DNA of 64,000 nt, taken from contig JAYKXP010000001.1 of NCBI GenBank assembly GCA_037176845.1, positions 682,001 to 746,000 on the forward strand, in the 5' to 3' direction. Source of the DNA: Paramarasmius palmivorus. Lineage: Eukaryota > Basidiomycota > Agaricomycetes > Agaricales > Marasmiaceae. A model generated the notes under the pieces. It saw nothing but the letters and a program-made list of their open reading frames with translations. It was not told the origin of the DNA and searched no databases. Below are positions 33,688 through 44,532 of the stretch, piece after piece. Numbering within the stretch: the stretch's first letter is position 1; the number at the start of each line of letters is the position of its first letter. Position numbers and translations under genes: made by a program.

Positions 33688-34690
33688 TCACCCACTTGCT
33701 TGACCTTCTCCCCTAACAATATCCACAAGTAGGTTCATCATCTTGTCAGGATTGCCCCTTTGTTTCCCGTCAAGCGATTGATACCGTTCAGCGCACCACG
33801 TTCTTGTCTCGTCGTAGTCAGCTATAGGGTAGTCGGTTCGAAAGACCGCACCCATTATCCCTTCAGTTCGAGCAGCACCAGGCTCACATATCATGACCCG
33901 GATTGAAAACGGAGCCACTTCATGATTCAAGTTTTCGGTGTAACCTAGATAGTTGGCCAATCAGACGCATTCTGAACGATACAGCCCTCACACCTACATC
34001 GTAAAGCGGCTTTCGATGATGCGTACAAAGCTGGCCAAAGGTGGAGTCAGATTATGGTACATCAGGTTCGCTTCAAGCTAACCTTGTGCCTATAAGGACT
34101 ATGAGAAGGTTTGACGAGACTAGGTAACTGAACTTACAGGAAACTCTGGCCCCCAACTTGTGCGGCTTCCTATGTTTACAATTGTCCCCGACCGTCTCTT
34201 TCGCATGCCAGGCAATACGGCGTTCGTGACCTCTACCGTACCAAAGAAATTCGTCTGAAATTGCTCCTTGAAGTCTTGAATGCTTGATGTAATACGCTGC
34301 TAATCTACCAGTGCCACCGCCCATTTGATTAAGTCAACCCACCTAACATCTTCAATCATGATTTTGTGTGCAAAACCCGCATTGTTCACCAGCACATCAA
34401 CACGACCCCAGTATGATATAGCTTTATCGACGGCATCACGTATCTTCGCAGTATCCCATGATAGATCGAGCCGAAGAGTGCGCAGGTTGCAGGATTTAGG
34501 CAGGTCCCGCAATTTGTCCAAATTGCGCGCAGTAGCAATGACCAATTCCCCTCGATCCAAGGCTATTAACGCAATCCTTCGGCCGAACCCAGTGGAGGTT
34601 CCTGTGAGTCCAAAGGAGTCTAAGCAGAGTGTTTGGCATGGAGGTTGAACATTAAAACGCACCAGTGATGATCCATACATTTTGCGGCAT
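33688..34690 (-). CDS. short-chain dehydrogenase/reductase with 7-nt microexon; in-frame TGA near the end
   Basis: This is a Rossmann oxidoreductase using NAD(P)H. The start at 34690 gives [10 protein letters not shown], joined over an intron to [14 protein letters not shown], forming the TGxxxGxG cofactor loop. [12 protein letters not shown] is the NNAG motif, and [20 protein letters not shown] and [15 protein letters not shown] follow. A 7-nt exon GCACAAG (34083-34089) then connects to [10 protein letters not shown] (the catalytic YxxxK). The next exon carries [20 protein letters not shown]. The frame stops with TGA at 33688, but downstream codons in the same frame read EFPLYLPLGKDVEDAITQKC to a TAG at 33562, which is typical family sequence. 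The TGA may be a CGA-to-TGA change that removes about 42 residues. The substrate is unknown. Confidence 0.82.
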
Positions 34691-35248
34691 GCTCTTGCTG
34701 AAAAATTGAGACTCGAAGGTCTATCCGGAGCTCCTCGTCTTATAACAAGCCATCTATGTTTACCATGCGGGCCTTTGCAGGGAAGCCGGCGTTGAATTTG
34801 CGTCGAACGCCTGAAAATTTGCATTTTCCGGATCGATGTCTGAAAGTGGAGTACCTCTTATCAGCAAGCCTAGGTGGATGACTTATCATTACCTGCGATG
34901 TGTATCCAGAATACTACAAATTCTGAGGCATGGTGTGGAAATGCACCCTCGGGACGAAGAGGTTGGCTCAGAAATGAACAAGTTTACTGTGAAGTTTCCC
35001 AACTATCACCGGTCACCAAACAACGTTGGCTATGGACATCGACATGTGAACATAGATAGATTTATCGAAAGCACAACAGCGAAGATAAGCGCTACATACA
35101 TCTCTAACTACCCAGTTACAGATCGGGGAAACGTACTATGTACAACACAAAGTCAAGAACAGGAATAGATATCAAATAGAAAATGTTGTCCATTTCACGT
35201 TTTATACCCAGGCAGGCCTAACGCATACCTGAACATACACACAGTCCA
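34691..35248. other. intergenic
   Basis: This holds the SDR promoter and the peroxiredoxin 3' flank. No gene is seen. Confidence 0.4.
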
Positions 35249-36372
35249 TCATGTCTCCATTGGTACTGGTTCCTCGGCTTTGTCAGTGGCACCATCAGTC
35301 TCGGCAGGAGCCGTTTCAGAAGCCTCAGCAGCAGGAGCGGCGTCGTTAGCAGCCGAATCGGAAGATGAGTGTTGCTTGATGAATTCGAGAGCCAAGCTAG
35401 GGCTATGGGCACAGAGATTAGGCGGGTTGAAATCAAGTTGCACACGGGAACGTACCTGTCTGCCGGCTTCACGGGATTCTTGATGTCGACCAGCTTGCCC
35501 GTTCCCTTCTCAAAGATGAAATGACTCCTCTTCGTCTTATTTTTGTCTGCGGCACCCAGAGCGGAGATAAACACTCGCTTAGGATCTGAAAGCAAAGAGT
35601 ATCCGAAGTTTTTCTAGAGTAGATAGTATTTGATTAAGGTTGTTGTCGTTTGGAGAGTAGAGAACGGACCTTGGTTTGCCATTTGCTTTGAGCGTTTGTT
35701 GTGTCTGCGCTCAAGCAATAAACATCATATCCAAGGGCTGTGAATTCGGCGTAGATGTCCCGGAAACCGCAAGCCTGGGTCGTGCAGCCCGCTGGAACAA
35801 CGTTTGAGTGAAGGGAGATGCACTGCAAGAATATCACTCACGAGTATCAGCCTTTGGTACGAGGAAGATGACAACACCCTTCTCAACAGCGAGTTTGGAA
35901 ACGTCGACCTCTTCGTCCTTTTCGTTTTTGAGGGTCAAAGTGGGTAGAGGGTCTCCAAGGCTGATTGAGGGAATATCGGGCACCACGGTCTTGGTCTGGT
36001 GAAAGCGTTCAGTACGAAATGGATGTATAGTGAGATGAGGATGCAGACCTTTTTGGTAGAGCCATTCTTCTGCTCGGTGCTCTCCCCGTTTTCCTCCTGC
36101 GCTTCATCCGCGGTACGCTTCTTCGCGTTTTTCGCAGGGGCTCTTTTGGGTTTCACAGGTTCCTTAGGCTGAGCAGAGATTCGGCTAGACCTTCGGGCGG
36201 TTGGGGCGGAGGTTGCTTCGGCAGTGGTCCCATTAGCAGTGTCATCTGCTGCTGGTGCTGCCTCGTTGGTAGCTGTCTCAGCAGGAACTTCCGCAGAGGC
36301 TTCAGCGGTATTGACCTCGGCTTCACCGTTGGCGGCGGCGGGGACGATGTCTGCAGCTGGGTCGGAGGACAT
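35249..36372 (-). CDS. peroxiredoxin, BCP/PrxQ type with nuclear-type N-terminal extension (Dot5-like)
   Basis: This is a thiol peroxidase. The Ala/Glu-rich N-terminal extension of about 105 residues contains a basic block KPKRAPAKNAKKRTADE, a likely nuclear localisation signal, as in yeast Dot5. The AhpC/TSA domain begins at SLGDPLPTLTLKNEKDEEVD. The peroxidatic centre is DTPGCTTQACGFRD: Cys in PGCT, with the resolving Cys five residues later, as in BCP/PrxQ. FGYSLLSDPKRVFISALGA, SHFIFEKGTGKLVDIKNPV and the end SLALEFIKQH follow. A second low-complexity Ala/Glu tail ends EEPVPMET. There are five exons; the first intron is 35996-36048, and all others are GT-AG. The frame is intact. It probably protects chromatin from peroxides (inferred). 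Confidence 0.92.
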
Positions 36373-36883
36373 GGCTGAGATCCTGGATGATGGTGGTTCG
36401 AGGCAAAAAGGCTGGGTAATTGAAAAGAGGGAGTCGCGAATTTTGACTGTATTACGTTCGATTCTGGTCAGACTTGAACATCAGGTCGCCTGACTTGCAT
36501 ACTCCCGACAGCCGCCATTCTTCCAACTTTAGCTTTACTTGAAGTTCACCGCAGAACCTGGGCTAACCGGGATGTATTGTTTTTTGCGATACCATCTTGT
36601 CGTCGTCGTCGCCGGTGTCGAGACTGTGTGCTCATCGTGATGCACGTTGGTCAGCGCCGGAACTTTTTGCCATATCTAGTTGAGCATGTGACAAGAAAAG
36701 TGTTTGTCAGCTCTACGTACGTACCTGTCACGTTTCCTCGATCTTCGAGTTCGTTCGATTCGCGGTTTTTGACAAAAGGGATCCGAAATAACGTGTATTC
36801 TGAATCTAACAGCAACAGCCGCTGAAGTACAGTAGATCGAGATGATATACAATGTTGCCAATGTGAAAATCGGAGTCTTCCAA
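36373..36883. other. intergenic
   Basis: This holds the peroxiredoxin promoter and the glycosidase 3' flank. CGTCGTCGTCG near 36598-36610 is a short trinucleotide run. No gene is seen. Confidence 0.4.
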
Positions 36884-39026
36884 CTATGCTCTCTGCATCT
36901 CAAAGGACTTGACAACCACCGAACCACCCAGAGCCTTGGTAGCGAAATTGAAGATACCAAACCTATAACCCATGAAGAAGGTCCAGTTGGTATTCATGGC
37001 GAAGGTAGACCCAAGGTTAGTCCATGTGGATCCGTTAGTGCTGTACTGGAAGGTTGCAGACTTGCTACCCGTAGGGAAATATCCGCAATGGCTCTCAGCC
37101 AAATCTGATTTCCTGAGATATTCGCAGTTGCGACCTCCGTGCCGGTATTAGTCGTCTTCCAATCGCTATTCATGTTCATGCCGTTGACCATGACGACCTG
37201 TTTAGTGGATCCGGTCCTTTTCACGCCAATGTATGCAGATAGGTCGCGAAGCATCGCAAGCCCGGCGCGATCACCATCAGCCATGTTAGTGAGGTCGAGT
37301 ACAATGGTACCGCTGGACTTGGGACCCAATATTCTGTGAGTGATAGTGTTTCGAGCAGCGTAGAGGTCATTCGTGACAGTAGCAGCACGCAAAACAAGGC
37401 CGTTATTGACTAATATGGCTGGCGTGAGATTGGCAAAGTCGCGAATACGAAATAAACTGACTGGAGAAGTAATTCGTGTCCGGATTATGGTTCCATTCCC
37501 ATTCGGGCCCAATTGAGGTGAATGTATCAACGCCGGTTGGAGACTTGACAGTTCGAGGGTAGAGGGTATGGGTATGATGCTCCCCAGCGTCCACTGACTA
37601 ACTGCACCGATGGCCACCCATCTCCGCTCCAAGTGACAGGGGCAAGAGTCGGTACACGGCCTATAGAACATCAGTCTAAGAACTCCATCCTGGGAGATTA
37701 GTACACACCTCCAGGATAAGCGTCAATGAAGGCCATGTAGTACCAATTTCCATCCGGGGTATCAACGAGACCTCCTTGGTGTGGGTTACCTGAAGTAATT
37801 TCAGAAAGAGGACGCTGACGAACAGAAAATGTGTAGTTTTACCTCCACCAATCTTGTTGGATGAAAGATATCAGTGCCAAGCAGGCGGAGTTAATGATAT
37901 GGATACTCACTGGGGAAGCAACACTCTCGACAAGAGGTTTAATGGAGTATGGACCGAATGGACCGCTTGTCGATTTGAGAACGTATTCGGATGAGGCAGG
38001 CTTGGTAGCGAGGATGTAGTAAGCACCATTCCTCTTGTAGAAGCGAGAACCTTCAAGAGTTCCTACAGTGGAACTATAAACAAGTTGATTCTTGACCTCG
38101 CTAAGGCCATTGGCAGCCAATTGTGCAACACGAAGGTCAGTGTTGCCGTAGGCAACATACATGGTATCGTTGTCGTCGATAAGTAGCCCAAGGTCATAGT
38201 AGCAGCTGTTAAGGGTAGCAGCTTTTGACCATGTTCCTGTGGGAGAGCTGGATGTGTAGATATATGTCTTGGAGAAATCCACGCAGCCGATCCAATACCA
38301 AGTCTTGTTGGAAGCCCTGTACTTCATCGTAGAGGCCCATATACCCTGCACGTATGCCTGTCCACCACTTGGAAGGTTGTAGTCATTTGAATTAAAGTCG
38401 AGGCGAGGTACTGAGTGTCCGATGAATTCCCAATTCACCAGGCTTGGAGGAAAGTTAGAATTTTTCGATCCGAGAATTTAGTGGACGCACTCGTATGAAC
38501 GTAATATTGGAGCTCCAGGGGAGTAGTGCATTGTGGATGCGGAGTAGTAGTATGCTTAATGATTAATGAGATTCGTACATCGCATCGCAAAGGAGAGGGC
38601 TTTCCAACTTACTGTCTCCGACACGGGTGACATCCAAATCTGCAAGGTCCTCCCAAAGAACGGGGTTCGAGAAACTAGTGCTTTGCGGGACACTTGTGGT
38701 AGTGGCAGTTGGCGGGTTGGTTGTTGCGGGCGGGTCTGTGCTACCACCAGTGCCAGGTATGCACTGAGAGTAGTCTAAATGGTCGGTAAGTCTAATGGGA
38801 TTGGACAGGAATGAATCAACCTACAAGCATTCTGGGCAACGCATGTCGATCCGCTATCACAGACAGTAGACCCAGTCCAGCCAATACCCTGAATTTAAGG
38901 GTTAGCCTCAAACAATGCTTCGAAAGTAGTGGAACTCACGCCACACTGTCCCCATACTGGTACAGCCGAGACCAGTCGTATGGAGAGGGCAACCGCCACC
39001 AGAGAACGTAGATTTGCGGAAAGCAT
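36884..39026 (-). CDS. secreted GH43 glycosidase with N-terminal CBM1 (frameshifts)
   Basis: This plant-cell-wall hydrolase is a probable beta-xylosidase or alpha-L-arabinofuranosidase. The order is a signal peptide (MLSANLRSLVAVALSIRLVS), then a fungal CBM1 cellulose-binding module with WGQCGGIGWTGSTVC, then CVAQNAYYSQC, and a Pro/Thr linker. The five-bladed GH43 catalytic domain starts at SFSNPVLWEDLADLDVTRVG, continues with YYYSASTMHYSPGAPILRS, LVNWEFIGHSVPRLDF and GLLIDDNDTMYVAYGN, and includes GTLEGSRFYKRNGAYYILAT. GGNPHQGGLVDTPDGNWYYM follows. A C-terminal beta-sandwich ends VVVKSFEMQRA at 36884. There are about nine introns. Breaks lie near 37558 (before PRTVKSP) and 37073 (DIS/PTGSK). 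Secretion and wall-binding fit a saprotroph. Confidence 0.88.
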
Positions 39027-39902
39027 TCTCGTTGCAAGAGAGTATGCGATTACTCTGGGCTTTTATATGCAAAAAGAACTACGAAGGGAAAAAAAACGTT
39101 TGCCGTATAGTCAGGCACAGTCAAACATTGTGCTTTCCGGTGTGAAGGTCGTCATGCTACCCGCCAAAAACACCGTCAACTTTCCGAATCTGTTGAGCGA
39201 GAGCCTGATCTGACAGTGACCATTCGTGTCGGTTGATCTCTGACAGCAATGATGCTGAAAGACATGGTAGTACTCGTCCCAAGGCCGGGAATTCCCCGTA
39301 AAACATGTTGGGCGATTGAGCCTAAAAGATTTAAGCGTGAAAAAGAGGACACCGTGCCTGATTCTCACCTAGAGTTGTTCAGGTGTTCGAATTCATTATG
39401 TAGAACGGTTAATGCATGTTCATGAGTCGGACCGCTAGCACTGGCCAACACGGTGCGACATCGTGGCGGGGGGATCATATCGGAAGACTGATCAGGATAA
39501 TCAACGCGATTCTTGAGATTGAGGATATTCGGGATGTTGCGTTCGAGCTACAGAGAACACTAGTAAATCCATGTTGATGAAGGTAAAGGGAGACAAAGAA
39601 AACTCTAATTACTACTAGCGCCCTCCTTGATGCCACGTGGATGGGAGACCCTAACCTTGGCACTATAGCCAGAGAGAGTTGCCTTGGACTTGGACTTTGG
39701 CTTCATCTCCAATCGTCCTATTGTCGTACGCCGTCTCATTCTTTTGCTGGATAATTCAGACGAATGGACAGAAGGCTGTTCGCAGCGACAAAATTCCAGA
39801 TATAATTCACCCATCTCGATACCGAAACATCCTCTGATTCCCAGGATCTATAATTCACAAAATTCATACTCGTACCAGTGACCGGGCGTCCCTATACCAG
39901 TA
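39027..39902. other. intergenic
   Basis: This is the divergent promoter region of the GH43 and LRR genes. An ORF at 39605-39814 (minus, basic, 69 codons) is possible but unsupported. Confidence 0.35.
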
Positions 39903-42900
39903 ATGTCGACCTCGTCTTCAGCATCCTCTCCATCTTCCAGCGCAGTCACCATTCCTATTCCCGGGAAATCTATCCTTAAAAAACCTCCACCGCCTCAAAC
40001 TTCGTTGTTCTCCCGGATTACAAGATTCCTGCCTCAATCCCAAAGTTCGGGATCAACGTTTGGCATCAGGTCATCTACATCAGGATCCGGTGCTAGCCCC
40101 AGTACTGGGAATGGGAATGGAGGAAGTGAAAGCAATGGAAACGCGCCAGATGATGGTGGTCCACTAAAGCGAGCCCATTTCATTCTACCTCAAATTGCTA
40201 CAGTCTATCCTATCTCAAGTCTCAATCCGCCTTCGACGCCCACATTGAAGGAGGAGAAGAGAGCCATTGAAGAGAGGGAGGCAGAGAGAAGGAGGAGAAT
40301 TGTTAGGGGAAGTACTTCAAGCACTGGATCAGGCACACCTATTGGAGAGGACGACTGGTGGTCTATGGATAAAGTGTGCAGTTTTTATGAGGAGTGCTGT
40401 GCAGGATGTGATGAGCCTCCAGATCCAGCCATCAAGGCTGCGTTCAAGGTCTGTTTTATACGCGCTATTTTCGTCCGCTATACTTATACTCTCCCTCTAC
40501 GACAGAACGCAGCTAACACCAACCCTCGTACCGTTGATCTGTCAGGGATTCAGCTTACCTTCATATCTGCGTCAATCCTTGCCGATGTCTTCACGATTGA
40601 GTGGGGTTTGAGGAAACTTGTATTTAGAGAATGTGATTTGGATGAACACGCAAGTCCTTTCAGTTACGCGTTTTCCGGTCCAGGGCTAACAAGGACGCCT
40701 CTGCAGATTCTCAAACCTTTACTGCATTCTCTCCTTATATCAAACTCACTTACATTTCTCTCGGTCGCCTCAAACCGACGACTCAAAACGCCTGGCTTTT
40801 AGGCTAATAGGTGCATATGTCACCAAGGTTCGTAGTTATGTCCTTGTTCCCACTACTCTAAACAAACTGTTTATCAGGCGACTTCTCTACAATTCCTCGA
40901 TCTCTCCCAAATTCCCCTGGACAAAAAATCCATAGAATACATCGTAGCCGCTCTTACTCAGCCTCCTATTCAGGGGCTTGCGTCGCTTCGGTTAGATGAT
41001 TGTTCACTCAAGCCTGGTGCTTTGGATGTTCTAGGTTGGCCCTGAAACCCCTTTGATACTTATTTGGCTCACATTTATTGCATTTAGCCCGTGCAGGTTC
41101 GAACATCATCGCTACGGAATATTTCGCTCCGACACAACAAGATAAATGCAACAGGTGCCATTGCATTGAGCGTGATGATTAGAGACTACCCCGATTCCAT
41201 ACCAGCGAGTGGTTTGCCGCCGTCTGCCCCACAGACAGCGTCACAGACATCTTTGTTACTCTCACCTACATCGACCATAACTACGACGACATCACTTCCT
41301 GGCTCGAGTAGCACGGCTATCGGTACCGGCACCGGAACGCCCAGTTCCAGCTTAACACCTTCGCCTGCGTCAAGTGTCACCAGTCTACCACTAACATCGT
41401 CAATGACACCTAATGCTCCCCCTACATCCCCTCAACAACCGCATGCAGGTCCAGTGTTACCTCCTCCAACCCATCCTAGCTTGCAGCCTGTTCAAACTAC
41501 TTATACACCTTACGTGCCTCGTGCTAAACGAGGAAAGACCCCTTCCACCACGAGTACTACCTCACCAGCGTTGGGCAACGTTCCGATTATTACCACTTCC
41601 GCCCGAGGTGGTGTCACCGCTGTAACCGCCAATGGCGTTAGCGCTGGAGTGGACAAAGTTGTCAGTGCAGTCAAAAGCGTAGGCAATCAAAGTGGCCGAA
41701 CCCCGCCTGGAAGATCAAACACGTACAACCAAGGGCCAAGTGCAGCACTACTAGACAAAGTTAGGGCGCTGGACTCATTACCCAGGCTGGGTTCTCTGAG
41801 AACTTTGGATTTGAAAGGAAATGATTTGCGGGTAAGTATCATTTGGAATTCTTTCGGAACCTTGTCTGATTCGGATATCAGAACGGCACGACATATCTGG
41901 CTCAAGTCCTCAAGCGCAACCGTACCCTCAAGGTTCTCAACCTCTCAGAGAACAAGCTTGATGTTGCCTGCTTGGTCGCTATTGCGGATGCACTCAAATA
42001 TAACACTTGCCTCGAGACATTGGATCTCAGTCGAAATCCTTGTTGCGGATCTGGGTCTTCTAGTGGGTCTGGAAGCCTAACCAAAGACAGGGACCGCCTG
42101 ACTCACGGCAACTCCACACTTTCCCGCTCGGATAAACCGTCAGAGTTGGAAGGCATTCAATCACTTCGCACATCCCTTACTCTCACCACTTCGTTGAAGA
42201 GACTCTTCCTGAGCTCCACGAACTTGAACACACAGGGTGCAATTGCACTGGCAGAGTTCTTACCTGAGAGTCGTAGTTTATTACATCTCGATCTGACCGG
42301 AAATGATGATTTGGGTGTTGCTGGCGTAATGGCTCTCAATGAAGGGCTGAAGAGGAATAGAGTGATGCGATGTCTAGATCTAGAAGTGCCACCAGGGGCG
42401 GAAGAATATACAAGGTGAGATATGCTCGTGCTACCTCGTTGGTCATATCTTAATTGTTGTGCAAGGTTATGCAGGGAAATTCTGAATACCTGTATACGGA
42501 ATACCGAAGAAGCGGAGAAGACTGTTCAGCAAGAACAAGCTCAAGGGTACAAGAGCAAAGCTACACTCTGGGGGATGATCGAAGAGAGCGAACTAGCAAA
42601 GTCTGTTAGATTCGCAGGTGACGACGTTGGCATGGTAAGGATCAGCTTATTTCGTTTTGCACGCTATTGATTTAGTGTCCAAGATCGACACCGACGTTGT
42701 TCTTCGAGCGCGAGGGTGTATACGGCTGCTGAATAACTATGTCAAGAACCCATCGATCCCGCTATATTCACCTCAATCGACGCCTTCAAGAACCATTTCT
42801 CCGCCACTATCCCCACAAACTCCAGTTTCAGGTGTGTTTTCTCCAACGACGACGACCTTCTCTTCGTTCTCTCTTTTATCCTCGCGGAACCAATCATCGC

Positions 42901-44100
42901 CTAACAAAGAGGACCCACCGACTGTTATTACTCCGGAGGAACTAATCCAGAAATCCCAAGGCGTCATCAAGGAATTGGGCATGGTCATTACTAGTGGACA
43001 AGATGATGTAGGGCCGGAAGGCTGGAGGAACTTCTCGGCTTGAACGATGAGCTGACGGGCTTGACCACAAAAGCTGAGCAGATCATCACCGCTGCACACT
43101 CAACAACTCCAGCTACTCCCATAACTACCGTTGGTGGAGGGCGCCAGGGACGACCAGCGTTAACCCTGCAAGGCTTGGGCCTGAAGTTCCACAACTCTGG
43201 AAATGGCGAGGGGGCGTCTATTAACGGCAGTGGCCCGTCCACTGTGGCGAATGAGGAGGCTTCATCGCCTACAACCCCGAAGATAGACAAAGGCAAGCGA
43301 AGAGCAGAGCCTGAGCCTATAGAGCACGAGAAGGTGCTTAGTCCCACTGCTTCATTTTTGATTTCGGAATCTAATTCCGATGATGAGGATGATGATGATG
43401 AAATGAGAAGCAAGTTTCCTCCAGTCGTTATTCCGGGTACCGGAGGACGAGGACTATGGTCTCGAAGCAGGTGAAGATCCCCAGTCTCCTTCCTCAACAG
43501 ATCGGTACGTACTGCTGCGGTAAAATTGTGATGAAGACTCATTTGTCGCCAGCTCAAGGATCTGGGTAGAGGAGGAAGGTGAAGTGTTCAGGAAAGGAAA
43601 TGTTCTCCTAGGTCCCGAGGAGATGGAAGGGGAATATGCAGGTGAAGACCTTCGGCGCGAGGTATGATCCCCCACGGTGTTTATTCAATACTTTTCTAAC
43701 GATATAACAGCTTCTTGAGGCAATGGTAGAGAGACCTGCCCCACGAACGCTCAGCGTAGACGAATTTGGGGTAGAGCTTCCTCCGGAAGAGGCAGAGGCA
43801 CCCCCAGCACCCCTTCCCACAGAACCTTCAAAACCTCAACCAAGGCCATACATCTCACGTCGTTCTTCATCTTCGTCTATTATGAGCCTCGTTTCGCCAA
43901 CGGTCGAGAAAGCCGCGGCGTTACCCCTTCCAGCTTCACCGAAGTTGGACTCCAATGGAACATATTTTCAAGGGAGTGGAAAGAGTCCCTTGAGTCCAAC
44001 GGTGTCTTCACCGATACCAGGTACCCCGACAAGAGAAACTGGCAGCCCGCGTCCTTATGTGCCACGAATGAGAGCTTCATCAAATCTGGATACTAAATGA
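39903..44100 (+). CDS. leucine-rich-repeat (RNI-like) protein, PPP1R37-like PP1 regulator (frameshifts)
   Basis: The head is long, disordered and Ser-rich, with GKSILKKPPPPQ. KRAHFILP resembles a PP1-docking RVxF motif. SMDKVCSFYEECCAGCDEPP matches the conserved pre-LRR segment of PPP1R37-type proteins. LRRs run from about 40515 to 42420: VDLSGIQLTFISASILADVF, LQFLDLSQIPLDKKSIEYIV, LRNISLRHNKINATGAIAL and LETLDLSRNP. A low-complexity Ser/Thr/Pro insert splits the LRR block (41190-41750). The C-terminus is disordered and acidic, ending SSNLDTK. Introns include 40450-40504. Single-base breaks lie near 40795, 41097, 43018 and 43438, and possibly at the 42640-42676 junction. A role in directing protein phosphatase 1 is inferred. 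Confidence 0.8.
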
Positions 44101-44532
44101 AGGGCTGGAATCCGCTAACGTTTCATTCGTTCAAGCTTTCATCAGCTCCATTTATTTATTCTTGAAGCATCAGAGCCAGGGCAGCGCTTCATTTTACGCA
44201 TTTACTTTACCTCATGAACTGCTTCACATTTCACATGTCGGATTCAACACATGTTATTTTATTCGTCCCATTTTCATCTGTCATAACAAGTCCCTATTCA
44301 ATAATCACATACACCCTCTCTAGTCCATACCAATATATCATAGGATTTTCGCTAGGAACTACTTACTGTAGCTTATTTGTCACTTTTAGATCCGTCTCCT
44401 ACAGTGAAGTCAAGAGGTCCATTGGGAAATAGCGCAGGTGCCAGCTCCAGAAGTCACTTCTCTCAAGTTAGGAGTAAGTACCGCGAAAACGACTAGATGT
44501 TCTACAAGTTAGTACTACAACACTTAAATGAT
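44101..44532. other. convergent intergenic region
   Basis: This holds A/T-rich 3' flanks of the LRR gene and glutathione synthetase. No gene is seen. Confidence 0.45.

Noticed and set aside
20237..39026. A biosynthetic gene cluster around the GST, desaturase, SDR and methyltransferase genes
   Set aside because: No backbone synthase (PKS, NRPS, terpene cyclase) is present, and the genes between them are unrelated housekeeping or wall-degrading functions.
39605..39814. Minus ORF of 69 codons, basic, starting 88 nt from the LRR gene
   Set aside because: It has no homologous motif or clear splice continuation. It could be a small protein but is unsupported.
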